Shown here: positions 1 through 13,185 of the stretch, piece after piece | How positions within the stretch are numbered: the first letter of the stretch is position 1 | Layout of the letters: each line of letters starts with the position of its first letter | NCBI GenBank assembly: GCA_029931535.1 | Contig: JAQPZY010001561.1 | Location: 1,947,001-2,011,000 of the forward strand | DNA from: Margaritifera margaritifera | Taxonomy: Eukaryota > Mollusca > Bivalvia > Unionida > Margaritiferidae | Direction of reading: 5' to 3' | Length of the DNA stretch: 64,000 nt | Made by a program: the position numbers and the translations under genes | The notes under the pieces: model-generated | What the model was told of the DNA's origin: nothing | The model's database searches: none | The model's input: the letters and a program-made list of their open reading frames with translations, nothing else

Positions 1-1560
1 AATTGTGCTTGTCAGCGTTTGAAAGTAAATTAAAGGTCTGGTAGTAGTTGGTCGGACTCAAGTTACCAGAGGAGCCTGCCACTGATCATTCGTTGTATGG
101 TTTTGCAAATACTGGTTGTTATTGATATGGAACTATAGCTTGAACGGTCGGTATGGTCCTTTGCAGGCTTACGTGCTGGCATCACTGTTGCTTCTGTCCA
201 TGACAGACCGAAAAATCGCCAGTGTCCCAAATTTTATTGAACATGTTTATCAGTCTATTGAGACCTATATCACGTTGTTAGTGGATAATATCTGATCCTG
301 CTGACGGGTCATGGGTTCGATCAAGAGAGTCTTGTAGTTCTCTGAGAGTGAGAGGTTTATTGTAATCTTTAGCGTTAGCAGATTTGAAATTTAAAAAAAA
401 CCATTTTCTTTCAGGTTTTATACATGGAGCATGTTTCAGAATAGTTATATACTGATGAATTTATGCATAATATTTCGGATATTGTGTTTGTAGTCCCTTG
501 TAGGGTAATGACCATTTTATCCAATCATTTAAAGTGTTTGATAGAGCTGTATTTATCTTTACCATTGAATTTTCGTACATTGCCTTAACTAATTTAATAG
601 AGAGCGAGAGACCAACCTAGAGACGTACCATCTCTACGTTATTTTCTCCAGCTGTATGCCTAATGGTACGACGACATTTAGCTCGATATATACGGTATTT
701 ATCAAGATCTTTAGCTGTTTGATTCACATTGAAATCTTCAAAGCCATGTTTCCGTTGTATGATGGCATCTTGCATGCATCATCAATGACCTGTTTGGGAA
801 TCGAAGTTTTGGTATTGGTAATCTAGCAACGTCATGGAGCGTCTTAGTAAATAAAAGCATCGCATCTACGTTTTCAAAACGATCAGATGCCAAATTTTAT
901 TTCCAGAGGGATTGAAACTGTTCCCAATGTGCCTTGTATAAATTCCATCTCAGGCCTAACCCTCTAGGTTTGGATGTGTTAAATTTTAAGAATATTGGAA
1001 AGTGCATCGCACATAGCTAAATCTAAGGATTAGTGGGATAATGTGGAAGGGTGCAGGTAGCAAGTACAACTTATCATTAGAAAGGAAACTTTGTCTTCCA
1101 CTTTATTTCCTCTCTCAACGATATTTTGTTAGCTCCAAAGTGTATTGTGAGCATTAAAGTTGCCAAGTAGAAAAAAGGTGCTTGTAGCTGTCAAATAAGA
1201 TGGTCAATATTGGACTTATTGATATGAGTGCTTTGGTGAATATATACTGAGGAAAGTGTAAGCGTTTCGTGTATGGACGTACGAACGGCTATAGCATGTA
1301 ATGTAGTAATGATTTTAGTTTATCTGTGAAGATCTGCGTTATTTATAGTCCAATGGTTTTACCAGTATTTCTTAAAAACTTGTTGCAAGGTATGACATTG
1401 TTTTGATCAACTCTATCGTTTTCTTTTAAAAAGGTTTCCTGAAGACAGACAGCTGTTGGGTCATGCTTTTCAAGTAGAAGACTTATTCCATTAATATTTG
1501 CCTTTAAATCTCGACAATTCCACTGTGTTATGGTGTCAGACTTATGGAAGTGGTGGAAAT
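1..1560 (-). pseudogene. LINE ORF2 fragment (AP endonuclease and start of reverse transcriptase), truncated by the window edge
   Basis: Read on the minus strand, this stretch gives a broken but recognisable non-LTR retrotransposon ORF2. The endonuclease start has QWNCR (about 1511-1525) and LQETF (about 1428-1455). It is followed by a GNFNAHNTLW block (about 1140-1170), where the family has GDFNAH, so the catalytic Asp is replaced. Towards the left come a pre-RT linker with YNKPLTLRELQDSL (about 320-365) and an RT block with CKTIQRMISGRLLW (about 60-115). Frames change several times and stops are frequent, so it is dead. The endonuclease wording resembles Jockey/I-group LINEs; clade assignment is from memory of family motifs. 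The RT core lies beyond position 1. DNA from 1561 to about 2000 may be the preceding ORF1, but I could not confirm that. Confidence 0.75.
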
Positions 1561-4500
1561 ACTAGACTTATGGGATGATTCCCAGGCGTTTTATCAAAAT
1601 CCAGTTTCCATCCTTTCTAGAATTTAAAACTTATAGAATCGTCAGGGCCTTTAGTACATTTTAACGTTTTTCCGTTAGTAATGTTGGGTTTCCTATGAGT
1701 AACACTGTAACATTCGCCACTGGGGTCAGCGGTTTGCTGCTCTTTTGTAGGACGAATTTATCTGCTTTGTACCTAGTAGTATTATGTTTCCTCGTTGTCA
1801 TGCGGTTACAAGTATTGATTGCGTTTTCAGCTTCACTCTCGGTGTGAATGGTTGCTCATACTGGTTTGTTAAGCGTCAAGACTGTAAACATGGTCTCGCC
1901 AGGTAACATTTGTCAGGGTGCAGACATAATTTGAGGAAGTTTTCTTCTCATCTCAAGTCTTATTGCAAGTTCAATAACTTTCAGACATAATAATTTCATA
2001 AAGCCTGTGCTGGAAGCACAAGTTCAGAGCACTACAACAAAAGACAAAAAAGAAAACATCAAAGATTTTGCAAATTCAAACACGGGAAGAAATGGATGAT
2101 GAAAAAATGAATACTGGTTGACTTATTTTGTATGCATTTGTGCCTTAAACCACAAATGTTACAAAACATAGTCATTACATAGCTACGTACCATGCAGTAA
2201 AGTATCACAAGGAAATATATATTTGACAATGCTGTTTAGAGTATCATCAATGACGAAGTTAACAATTTCGAATAATTCAAATTTATTTTGTGTGCTTTAA
2301 TTTTTTTTCTCAAATCTGTTTGATTAGTTAGTTTTATCTGTTTTCACAGAAAATCATATGCATAGTGCTTGACCAATGAAAACAGTGTATCTGTTGATTT
2401 GTATTGGATAGATACCTTTGTTAATGGCGTATTCTAAGTCAATCCCGTGTTGTTTTTTTATATTGTCTTTTGGGGGTGGGGTTAGATTGCTTTTGTTTAT
2501 TTTGCTATCAACCATTCCGTTTTCTTTCTTTTCCGTCTCCTTCCTCTTCTTATTTTTTGTTGCTTAACAGTATTGTGATATGTATTTATTTTTTTTGTCA
2601 TTTGTATGTTGTATCATTACATGCTTACTGCGGCCTCTAGCACTTAGATGTCTATGTATAATGCTTGTAACGGGGACAAATTTGATCAGCTGTGAAAACG
2701 TATGGTTCAATTACATTGTTTTTCTATATATAAAGGCAATACAATTGTTGACATGAATGAAATAGATCAAATGAAGAACATCTAATAACGTGATCGTCTT
2801 CAGTAACATCGTCCGTTTATGTAAAGCACCTTCTGTTTTTTTCTACGTGTGATATCATGTTGCTTTTATCATTGTGGCATCTTTGTCAATTCATTTACGT
2901 GTTCTGTTTTCTTATCTCCATTTCTGAAAATATCCTTTATTTTCATATCTCTATATTCTCATGCAAACCTTATAACAAGGTTCCCAATAACCTTATTTTT
3001 TTTTATCTCAGTTATACTTTTTTGTTTTTGTTTTTGCTTGTGTGTGTGTATCTGTGTATTTAATCAAAATAAACGTGAAAGTCAGCTTACAAGCAACGCT
3101 TGTTCGGATTTAGATTTATATCGAGTTCGCTTTCCAAGTTTTTTTTGTGTGCAAATAAATGTAAGGTGAACAGGACATACACATAAATGAAAACAAGGTT
3201 AGCAAAGAAAAAGAAAAGGTTCCTTCACCAAAGCCAAAGAATCCATGTAGAGTCGAACATGATAGCCAACTTGGAGAACGTTCACATGGATTTTAAAATG
3301 CCAAATCTAAACATTTAAAGATAGAACAAGAAGAATTTAAAACGGCACACGTTGTACCTTCACACTATGTGAAAGAAATTAATACAAGAGCAGAAAGATC
3401 TATCACATGATTGGAGGTAGTGTAGCAGCTTTAAATATTGTGTACGCTTGGTCATAAAGCGCATTTGTTTCTGTTTTTAAAGCTGATGAAATGGCAAAGC
3501 CTGTGCTAACCATAGTGTTAGAGACCAAAAAAATTAGCAACACCAACGAACAATATCAAATTCCTTTCGAAGTCCCTTTGTTCAGTCTCTGACGTCCAAC
3601 ATAGTAAGAGTTTGTCTGGAGACAGCGATGCTTTAACTTTTAAGGTACAATACATCATATATTTTACATACGGACAAATGTTGAGTGAAACAAAAATGTG
3701 AACTCTGTTTACTATGCTGTACAAACTTCTGTGCTTACTGTTCCCAATAGAATGCTTTTAAAGAAGTTGTTTAAGACGTCAATTATTCGATTTTCACTTT
3801 GCCAGTTAGCAGTCGACTACCTAACAGGAAATGATCTTTACCATTACAAATTGTTAGCACAATACAGGCAAACGTCAAATCAAAGTTGTATTACTAAGTA
3901 ATTATTTATATCTTTACCTTTTATTGTTTTTAATTTATTTATTTTGTTGCTAATAAATAGCTTGTGGAAATCAGTTCTCGTCGTTAGATAATTAACCTGG
4001 CTTTTACCTAACTACAAATGTCGACTGAAAAAAGCAATGTCAACCCGAATTACCATGCAATATTAAACTCTGCCTCAGCTTGCTTTTGCCAAATCTATTG
4101 AGGTTTACATTAGTCCACAGTCAGGGATTGATATTTAAGAAATTGTTAAATTAATCATTCTATTTTCTTTTATCCATTTCACAGTCAAATATCTAATAAC
4201 TCATGGCTACTAACAAATTAAATTGCTACCCAATAAAAGTTTAGCAAACACAAACTTTTAACACTATGTCAATAACGTACCCTTTCAGAAGGATAATGAT
4301 TGTACAAAAGTTGGAACCTTTACTGTGTCCCTTTCGGACAGAGCAAAGGAGTACTTCTGCGCAAAAGGATAGTTAGAATTCTGCCAAGCCAATGAAAAAT
4401 GTAAAAATCGTCGCCCGAACTAAAAGTATTCAAGATTTTCCGCGTACCGCAAAAGTGCCTTCGTTGTCATAGGCGAGGTGTCCAGAAATGACGACGGCAC

Positions 4501-4783
4501 ACCGATATCGGACTCTCACAGAAGGTGGACACGAAGTGTCCGCTACAATCATAAATACAACTGTACAACCTAAAACATGTACCAATTGAATTAAACATGA
4601 TACAACTCAATATCTGAGATGGTAATGTCCCATATATAAATAATACACCTGGGAGTGTAAATACACCAAGTTCCACACTGTTATCTACCACACTACCAAC
4701 GGCGGAGCCTGTGCAAAGCAAAACTGACAATGTTATTTAATTTCAGATTGCACACAAACGACATTAAAGATGATTTCTTAAAT
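1561..4783. other. No gene recognised
   Basis: AT-rich DNA with T-rich tracts around 2280-2600 and 2990-3030. Small open frames occur at 2849-3169 and 3698-3901, but they have low-complexity or random-looking composition and no motif I recognise. The left 400 bp may hold remnants of the ORF1 of the neighbouring minus-strand LINE. Confidence 0.5.
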
Positions 4784-5065
4784 GATATCGAGGTGTTAGA
4801 AAGAAATGCAAATTTGCATATACAGTTTTCAATTGGGTGGAGGTAAGCACAGCAACATTAGTAGTTGCCATGGGAGTAAATGCAGCTGGATTAGGTGTTG
4901 CAGGAATAGCTAGTGGTGTAGTTGTTCCTGTGGATTTTGGTGGGTTTGTTGCAACATTGCTAATATTTGAAAAGTTGATACACAATAAACTTTTAAAACA
5001 CAATGTATTAATAATGTTTGCCATCAGTACGTTGAACAGTACCGACGACATGATAAGCGAGGCGT
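4784..5065 (+). pseudogene. Fragment of an uncharacterised glycine-rich membrane-hairpin protein
   Basis: The open frame 4837-5085 encodes a glycine/valine-rich hydrophobic stretch (AAGLGVAGIASGVVVPVD) that looks like a tight two-helix membrane hairpin. After it comes NKLLKHNVLIMFAISTLNS, ending in an acidic ISEA segment. This matches, from memory, the C-terminal part of uncharacterised proteins common in cnidarian and mollusc genomes: a glycine-rich hairpin followed by a K.LKKH..L..LA pattern. Frame-compatible sequence continues upstream to about 4795 without a start of its own; the apparent ATG at 4837 is internal. Its 3' end has been tandemly triplicated out of frame, which destroys the reading frame. 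Function unknown; it may be part of a mobile element. Confidence 0.35.
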
Positions 5066-5154
5066 GTTTGCCATCAGTACGTTGAACAGTACCGACGACA
5101 TGATAAGCGAGGCGTGTTTGCCATCAGTACGTTGAACAGTACCGACGACATGAT
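5016..5154. repeat. 50-bp tandem repeat, about 2.8 copies
   Basis: The unit starts GTTTGCCATCAGTACGTTGA and recurs at 5016, 5066 and 5116 with essentially no divergence. The unit is not a multiple of three, so only the first copy is in frame with the upstream protein fragment. The near-identity implies a recent expansion. Confidence 0.95.
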
Positions 5155-5272
5155 ATATAGCATGAGGAAACTGATGCGGCCAGGAAGGAAATAAACCATA
5201 CAGAAAGAAAAGACGCCCGAGACTCAGCAAATCTGGATATGGAGGACACGAGCGGAAGAGAATTGAAGAAAA

Positions 5273-5637
5273 GTGCAGTTTTTGAGACGCTTACAGTGCA
5301 GTTTTGGAGACGCTAACAGTGCAGTGTTGGAGACGCTTACAGTGCAGTGTTGGAGACGCTAACAGTGCAGTTTGGGAGACGCTTACAGTGCAGTTTTGGA
5401 GACGCTAACAGTGCAGTTTTGGAGACGCTTACAGTGCAGTTTTGGAGACGCTAACAGTGCAGTGTTGGAGACGCTTACAGTGCAGTTTTGGAGACGCTAA
5501 CAGTGCAGTTTTGGAGACAGTGCAGTTTTGGAGACGCTTACAGTGCAGTTTTGGAGACGCTAACGGTGCAGTTTTGGAGACGCTTACAGTGCAGTTTTGG
5601 AGACGCTTACAGTGCAGTTTTGGAGACGCTAACAGTG
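5273..5637. repeat. 23-bp minisatellite, about 16 copies
   Basis: The unit is GTGCAGTTTTGGAGACGCT plus AACA or TACA. Copies with AACA and TACA alternate over much of the array, giving a 46-bp higher-order period. One unit near 5507-5525 is shortened. The 23-bp unit cycles through all frames and produces spurious open frames (METLTVQFWRR-like). Confidence 0.95.
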
Positions 5638-6120
5638 AACAGGCAATGTATAATCGTTACAATTAAAGATACAAGTCTAACAGAAGAACTGTTTGCATTT
5701 CTCATATACACTGTAAGAGCTCATATCGGCATTTAACTGCAAATGACGAAGAACAATTCCCACTTATTGTAGATAAAACAACATAATAAGCGAAATTATA
5801 TACAATATTCAGAGAGAATATGATCACTTATACCAAAATATTTCTTTCTTAAAATAGATTGCATTCTTTGGTTATCTAAGCTGACAGGCATTGATTACTT
5901 TTGATTTATTAAAATGCCAAGATACACAATTTTTTTTTTTTTTGAAACTCGAACTTTGCTTTGTTTGTCGACATTTGTCTGTATCTTTGTAAAATCAAAA
6001 TGGTTTCATCGCAAATACAACTAGATTAACATTCCCTTTGTCGATTTCGGATTCTAATCCACTACGCAGAGGTTGTAACGTTTAAATTAGTTTCAAATAT
6101 TATATGACCTAAAGCTATAA
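5638..6120. other. No gene recognised
   Basis: AT-rich sequence with a T13 tract near 5930-5943. I see nothing else. Confidence 0.5.
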
Positions 6121-6350
6121 CTGCATACATAAACGTGGGTCAAAAATATTCGAAGATGTCACTTATTTGACCCCTGATCTCCACGGAGAGGTACTAACAA
6201 AATGTATTTCTCTCGCAGATGGATACTACATGGGCAACCTATGTACAGAATTTTATAAATTTCCACCCAACTTTTTAGTATGGTCTAGGTTTTGGGAGAA
6301 ACGAACGGATGGACAGTCGAAGGTTATTAAATATCACACACACTTCCATT
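6121..6350 (+). repeat. Dispersed noncoding repeat fragment of molluscan type
   Basis: The stretch has TTTGACCCCTGATCTCC followed about 130 bp later by a GGGAGAAACGAACGGATGGACAG ending. This arrangement (a 'gacctttgacc' run, then a 'gggagata cggacggacag' tail) is one I recall from dispersed repeats in mollusc genomes. The 61-codon frame across it (6167-6352) is probably incidental. The assignment rests on recollection. Confidence 0.35.
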
Positions 6351-8616
6351 AAGTATGAATGGCAAAAGCTGAGTATTTGTTCTTAGTTATTTCAAATTGC
6401 ATGCTCATTTGAAGAGGTGGTTTGATTGGTTGTTATCCCTTAGTTTAATTTGGCTGATAATTGGTCACTTTAAACACAACATAATTTGATTTTAGAATTA
6501 ATTACTTATTGCTAATAATATGAGGAGATTTAGTTGCAAGACTCTTTCACAATTGATTTATAGCAAGTAATTGATATTGGCATATAAGAATTAAAGAAAT
6601 GATGCATGATAAGACCTGAGTAAACCAAAATTTTGTACATGCCAGAAACAGGCTCTTATCATTATGCTAACATGATGGATTGATTATGCTAATTGACTAT
6701 TTCCGATATGGAAATACTAAAATAAAGTAATATTTACATGTATGTCTCTGTTCAGAAACACTGATACTGATAAAAGTGCTGTACAAATAAGGAAAAATCT
6801 TCTAAGGGGATAATTTGATTTAAAAGAGTGCAAATTCCATAGAGAATGAATTAGAATCTATGAGGCACAGTTGCATGCGATCAAATCATATTAATCACAC
6901 ATTATGCACTTAGTACATAAATAAAACATTATTATTAAACCGGGGCTAGCATGTAAAATCTATTTCATTACTGCAATAATACTAATGTACCTAATCAAAT
7001 TTTTCAATATTGAAATGAATTAAAAATTTGCATTGGTTTTGAAAAGGCATGATTCGTCTACAAGAACAGCTAACAATGCTTATTCGATGGCTTTCGCTAC
7101 AACTCCTGGACTATACAGTTCAAGAATATCCTTTGCTAATGAAAGTCAATTGTAAGAAAGCACTTCGTTTGATGCATTACTTTGGATATGTCAGTGAGTA
7201 CATCCGTGAGGTGAAAATCTAATTGTACAGCTTTGTCTGTTGGTAATGCTTCTAAAAATCTAGAAAGGTCTGTTGTTTAGAATCTGAACAACAGAGTATG
7301 CTTTAAGTGTAGATGATATACTGTTTAAAGTTTTCGTCTTGAACATGCAGTGCATTCTTCATGCTATTGTATTTGTCACGGAGCATAAATTTATTAATAT
7401 CGTCTATGCACTTGTTACTTACTAATTATTACCGCAAGATTTCAGAAATACAAGTGGATAATTAACTTAAAGAACAAAGCAATCGAAAACAACAATTGTT
7501 ACTTCTTTTTAACTTGTTTTCTATCCTTTTGCAAATATATTACTTTTAAAGACAGAATGGAAAGCAGGATAAATTTCGTACTTTTGTAGCTTTCAAATAT
7601 CATTGTTTCAAAGTGAAAAAAGGATACAAAGGTATTTCTTCCTTTTTAATTGATTTTACTTTACCTGAAATATGTGTGTTTATCAGTAATGCTTTGCAAA
7701 CAAAAAACGGAACATTCAAAAGAATTCTTCAAACATATAACACTGTCTTTAATTGGTGACTAATATATATTTTTTATTTCCCTTTAAAGTAACCCACCCT
7801 ACTTTTTCGATACATATAGATGGGGAATGTAAGATATACTGGTCCTTTATCAACCTGATTTCATAATGTATCTAAAACATTTCAAACATATTCAAAATGT
7901 TTATATCATTATGACGAAATGCCTGACTGACACAAGATCGTACTCTTTCTGTCGACAAACAGGTTAGGTTACACACATGATATGTATATCCAAACGATAG
8001 ATTGAAACATTACACAAATAGAATGCGAACGTTTCCTATCCAGATCATAGGTTGCAATAATGACTCAGATAGAGATATGGACATTCCCAATTCAGATGAT
8101 ACATTGAACTTGTTAGTCAAATAATAATGAGAAAATTCCTCAATTAAATGATAAAGTTCTATTTGGTCACAATGCAACATCACCTCCTATGTGGGCACAA
8201 ATCCTTCCAATTCCCCATGCAGGGAAACCCCAGTGGGTCCAACAACTATCCCAAATGCAAGAAAACGAAAGCCACCGATCAGGCGTTCAATACGACGAAC
8301 ACTCTGGTTATGGAATGCGATCCAAAATGATAAAAGTAAACTCAGTTATACCCATAAAGCTCAGAAGTCATGACAGCAAGCAATTAGTTATCACGTCCGC
8401 TGAAAATGTACTGGACTGATTCGTTTGTTATTTTTAAATATCATAAACATGAATAAATGAGACATGTGTACAATATCAAAATATATACATAGCAGTCTAC
8501 CCATATTATTATACAGAACCACGTGAAATTGAAATATTCCAAAATTTACTACATACAACATGCTTATTGAATACCGATAATACAATTAGGATGAAATCGT
8601 GGCTACAACAAAAGAT
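6351..8616. other. No gene recognised; one weak coding-like patch
   Basis: AT-rich DNA. Around 8165-8419 an open frame reads PPMWAQ and KPQWVQQLSQMQEN, a Pro/Trp/Gln-rich style reminiscent of the N-termini of some LINE ORF1 proteins. It is short, without a coiled coil or conserved core, so I do not call it. Confidence 0.4.
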
Positions 8617-8924
8617 CAATGCTGGTAAAATAATCACTGTCTACTCAAGACATCAATATACAATGCTGGTAAAGTAACTACTGTATACTCAAGACATCAA
8701 TATACAATGCTGGTAAAGTAATCACTGTCTACTTAAGACATCAATATACAATGCTGGTAGAGTAATAATTGTCTACTTAAGACATCAATATACAATGCTG
8801 ATAAAGTAATCACTGTCTACTCAAGACATCGATATACAATGCTGATAAAGTAATCACCTTCTACTCAAGACATCAATATACAATGCTGGTAAAGGAATCA
8901 CTGTCTACTCAAGAGATCAATATA
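8617..8924. repeat. 44-bp minisatellite, 7 copies
   Basis: The unit starts CAATGCTGGTAAAGTAATCA and recurs every 44 bp (8617, 8661 and so on to 8924) with a few substitutions per copy. Confidence 0.95.
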
Positions 8925-10269
8925 CAATGCTAAACTGGCAACCCAGAAAAAGGTTTGTAAATAATCAGCATAATGATTATACCTTGTCTAATCCACACAC
9001 GAATTAAATATATAATACAATACCCCGTATTAGCTGATGCAGTAATCACGGCCATGCAAGTGATCTCTTCGATATGACAAAGTTTTCTGTGCCTACTACT
9101 ACAAATCAAATGAAAAAAAAAACACATCAAAGCATGCTGCACTGGTGAACTGTTTCAGTCTTTCTTTAATGCATTACACAGAAGTGCATAAATATACATG
9201 TATAACATGTATATACATGTATAATATATAACACAAACAAATAGATGGTTACACAATCCTTTAAAATAATTATAAGACCACAATTTTTAGTTTGAGAAGT
9301 AAAATGACAAAACATTTTGTTTTAGATTTTTCTTCCAATAAGGTAAGAAAAATTAGCCTCAAAAACATAATTAGAGACCAGAAAAATGCAGGAAGAGGAA
9401 AGCACTACTACTGAACTCAGAGCTATGACACAATTGTTACCGTTAAATACCTTACATCGGGATGTGAAAATAGCAATCTGACATACAAGTGTAACCGAAG
9501 GCTTTATTAATGTATTCACCCTAAGGTGTGCATTTAAGTGATATTTTTCAAGAAATGTTTGCAAGTATCATGTTCTTTTCCAACAGTACAACAGGCAACT
9601 TATGTTCCCTTGCCAAAGTGGAGTTACATTGCAACGACATTTTAATTTATTCTAACTTAGAATTGACGTAGAGAACATTGGATCAAATAAGAATACATTC
9701 GCTATAACTTCAAAATATTCATACATTGCTATATACTATTCATGCGAACTGGATTTTAACTTGACGTGCTTTCAGACTTTTCAGATAATATAATCACATG
9801 TATGTGCGATGAGAGAGCGAAACAGGGAAACATTGAAAGTAGCGCTGATGCATAGCATCATGAACTGATCCTCCGGTAACGTTTTGGGAATTGGTGTACA
9901 TTAGCAAATCTTGACTTTAGACAGAGATCGCATTAGATGTGGTATAAGAGAAAGAAAAATAACGCATTTCCCTTGGCTCTCCTGATGTATCACACCAGTC
10001 AGAACTGTTCAGATATAGACTTTTCATCGGTAAGATGAGATAATAATTGAAACTGATTGGTTTATCTGCAATTCTCCTGAAATAAATTTGAATATACACT
10101 CAAAATATATATCCTATAATGAACCATTTGCGTCTCCCACCACAAATACTACTACTAATAATAATAATTATAATAGCAACCTTTAATTACAGTGGATTTT
10201 CATTTTCAACAAGTAACATTAGCTGTTATCAGCTATGTTTGCTACAAACAACAGTTCTAACAAGCGGAG
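8925..10269. other. No gene recognised
   Basis: AT-rich sequence including a short ATATACATGTATA cluster at about 9195-9230 and a (TAA)n-like patch near 10145-10170. No protein family is recognisable in any frame. Confidence 0.5.
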
Positions 10270-10380
10270 ATGAGATAAAGTACTTTGCTCAAGGGTACAT
10301 AAAATAGCCCATCGGTACTGAGGTTCGATCTTAATACCCACAGGCTACAATTCTGATGCTCTACCAACAGAGCTATTCCG
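10270..10380 (-). mobile_element. tRNA-derived SINE-like fragment
   Basis: On the minus strand, AGCTCTGTTGGTAGAGC (about 10357-10373) looks like a tRNA A-box and D-arm. It is followed by a degenerate B-box region and, further on, a core related to the 'taaagt.ccttgccc/gctcaagg' motif (plus strand 10276-10297). The order tRNA-like head then this core fits a tRNA-derived SINE. The same core recurs at 10641-10733 and 17936-18065. Degenerate; family not named. Confidence 0.5.
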
Positions 10381-10640
10381 TCCTTCGAGCTATCCCGATG
10401 ATATATTTATCAGACACAATGCAAATCTTTTTCATAGGAATATGTGACCAAAAGTAATGCTAGTAATGACCTTATGTAGGAGTGTCATCACATGAGTACG
10501 CTGTGCGGCAAATGGTTTAGCGCAACGCCTAGGAGCTATATTAAATGTCATACAGCAAAATTCAGTTTACGTTTAATTGAACGGCGAAATGATGACTTGA
10601 ATAGAGGAAACTATTTCAAAAGATAGATGCCTTATTTCAG

Positions 10641-10733
10641 TGTCGTGTGTGTTCGGGCAAGGTACTTTACTCCTAAAGCCTAGGCACTAAAAAACCTACT
10701 TGTGTTACTGTGCCGTAAAATATCAAACCAAAC
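10641..10733 (-). mobile_element. SINE core copy, same family as 17936-18065
   Basis: The reverse complement contains TTTTACGGCACAGTAACACA followed by AGTAGGTTTTTTAGTGCC and AGTAAAGTACCTTGCCC. It matches the 130-bp insertion at 17936-18065 closely along most of its length. Confidence 0.7.
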
Positions 10734-12885
10734 TGAATCAATATAACAAGGTTGTACCTAATCCCTAGGGCATATGTGAAAAATTCCAACACTGAAAACA
10801 ACTATTTATGTTTTGTTACGAGTCTACGACCTAAACATATGTTAAAAGAAGAAAGTGAAACCAACAAAATCAAGTAAAATCAACAAGCAATTCAATTCTA
10901 AGTGAAATTTTAAAAGACACTTACAATAACGTGAAATAAAGTCCAAATAATCCTAAGTGTCCTAAATCCAAAAATATGTTCCGAATAAATTCCAATAGTC
11001 TTGAATGTCCTGATGTACCACAAGTCTTGAATGTCCTGATGTACCACAATGATGTAATATTTTGAATGAATTCACATACATCCCAAAATACTGTGTTAAT
11101 CAAAACAAAGTGAGCACTTTAGTATTTTCAAAGAATATTGTAAATACATAATTCGTCTCTCATTATATCTGATTTCAATATCACAACTAAAATAGATTCC
11201 TTACAGACTGATCTTTCAGAATCGAAGTTCTAGATTAGGAACGAATTTATTTACCAAAATCTGTATATAAATACACATGCCCACATGACCTATATCACAT
11301 CACAGTATGAGTAATTCTAATGGAAAATTACTTAGTGTACCTGACTTTTGTCACAGGATGACATGGAAATAACAGTCCAGCTGCTAACAAAACCATCCTT
11401 GAACTAAAATGCTATGTAAACATGTTGTTTACAAAATGGCTATAACCTGACCAAAGTACAACTTACAATCATTGACATATATTATAAATTGAATATACAC
11501 AACAGTTTTAAAATAAATCATTCTTTTCAGGCCTGTATTTCTTAAGTGTAACTAACTTGAGCGGCTAATGTATATATCAAACTCAAATGAATGTGCGATA
11601 AATATTCGTATAAAGTGTTGCATTGTTTATTACAAAAATGTATTTGTATGGAAAGAAAACTATTTAAAAGCGTACAAAAATAGAAGATTAAATACTATAC
11701 TATTAAATACCATACTATTCAATTTGTAATGATGTTAGGGGTAATGTAATAAAAGAAAAGACACAAACAAGCTTTTAAGATTTAAAATACAAATCTTTAA
11801 TTTCCTAAAATATTAAAATATTTCAACAAACGATCAAAGTGAAAGAATTAAAATAACTTACAGTATAGAATATCCTTAAAAGTCCTAAATTGTTCTAAAG
11901 TTCACTGATCCGGAAGTCAAGCCAAATATTCCGAATGTAGTATTCCGAATGAAGTGACCTTCATTGTACTAATGTGCTAATAAGAATTAGTTATATCCAA
12001 GTAATCCTTGCGAATATGGAATATCATAAGTTCTAGAAATGTTTCCGATAATTCCACGGAGCTGTATAATTATTCAGGTTGAAGAAACAGTACTAATCCA
12101 GAATGCACTGTATTTATAATAAATATATCTACAAAGAAGAATATCCCACACACAAACTGAACCAATTTCTTTTATGACCTCAATATCCAATGTAACTAAG
12201 AAGAATGTCTAAACACAGGATTATTTCCTATAATATAGTCTCCCACTGCGCAGAAACAAAATAAAACCCATTGCGTCTTTGATAAACAACAGGACATTTC
12301 GAAACATTGCAACTCTCTCCGAACCAATCAGAAATTAGGTTATGCTTGACATCTCATTAGTACCAATGTTTATAAACAGTAAATAATGTATTTACTCATA
12401 GATTCTAGGTCAGAAGTTCATGACTCTCTCACGCGCTAAAACGACGTGATGTACTAATGCTACAAGCGAAATATCGATCGACCATACCGTATGTGTACTC
12501 ATAAGACGACAGCTCTTTAGACTAAGAACAGAGATCATAAACTAATAATCTATACCATTATTAAAAGGAAAATGAAATATATAATTCCGAATCAATACAA
12601 AGAAAAGTGAAAGGAATACTTGGCTCCTTTGACATACTTAATTTTGTTAACATATTCTTCAACTGAAACAATCGGCCATGCCCATTATTTCTATGTTTAG
12701 CGTTCACTTCAACTTTCAGAATGCAATTTATGCCAATCACGTTCAAACAGTGTTTTAGAAAATACAAAGAACAAATACTGAGCGAAATTGAATTATCTAC
12801 AAAACCACATTAATTTGGGGAAACAAAACGAAATTTATCTTTTTAAAAGAAAATACTTTGACCGTAACAAAGAAAAGCTAACAAC
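10734..12885. other. No gene recognised
   Basis: AT-rich DNA. It contains a perfect 26-bp tandem duplication at 10998-11049 (unit starting GTCTTGAATGTCCTGATGTA). Otherwise I see nothing. Confidence 0.5.
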
Positions 12886-13185
12886 TGTCATGGCGGCGGC
12901 TAGGTGAACATCAGTGAACAGTAGCGGCGAAAATCTACTGTGTTAGTGATATTAGTGATCTTTCAATTCGTGTGACTTAGAGAAAGATATTTCTGATGTA
13001 TGACTGAGATGAATTGAGACAAAATGTTTATTTGGTTTCTGATTCAAGTTGTTTATTGGACGTTTCATTGTTTGCACATGCAGTATGTACATGTCTGATC
13101 GTAAACGTGCCCACATTAATAACAGTGACTGGAACTTGAACAATTCATCAGATAGTATTCATACTGCAAAAGGATAAATATAAAC

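Noticed and set aside
2849..3169. 106-codon hydrophobic frame rich in Phe and Cys
   Set aside because: Composition follows T-rich DNA; no conserved pattern and overlapping alternatives in other frames.
5442..5736. Open frames METLTVQFWRR-type over the 23-bp array
   Set aside because: Same peptide appears in three frames because the unit is not a multiple of three; a repeat artefact.
8148..8419. Possible LINE ORF1 N-terminus (PPMWAQ, KPQWVQQL)
   Set aside because: Too short, no coiled coil or RRM core nearby; similarity is stylistic only.
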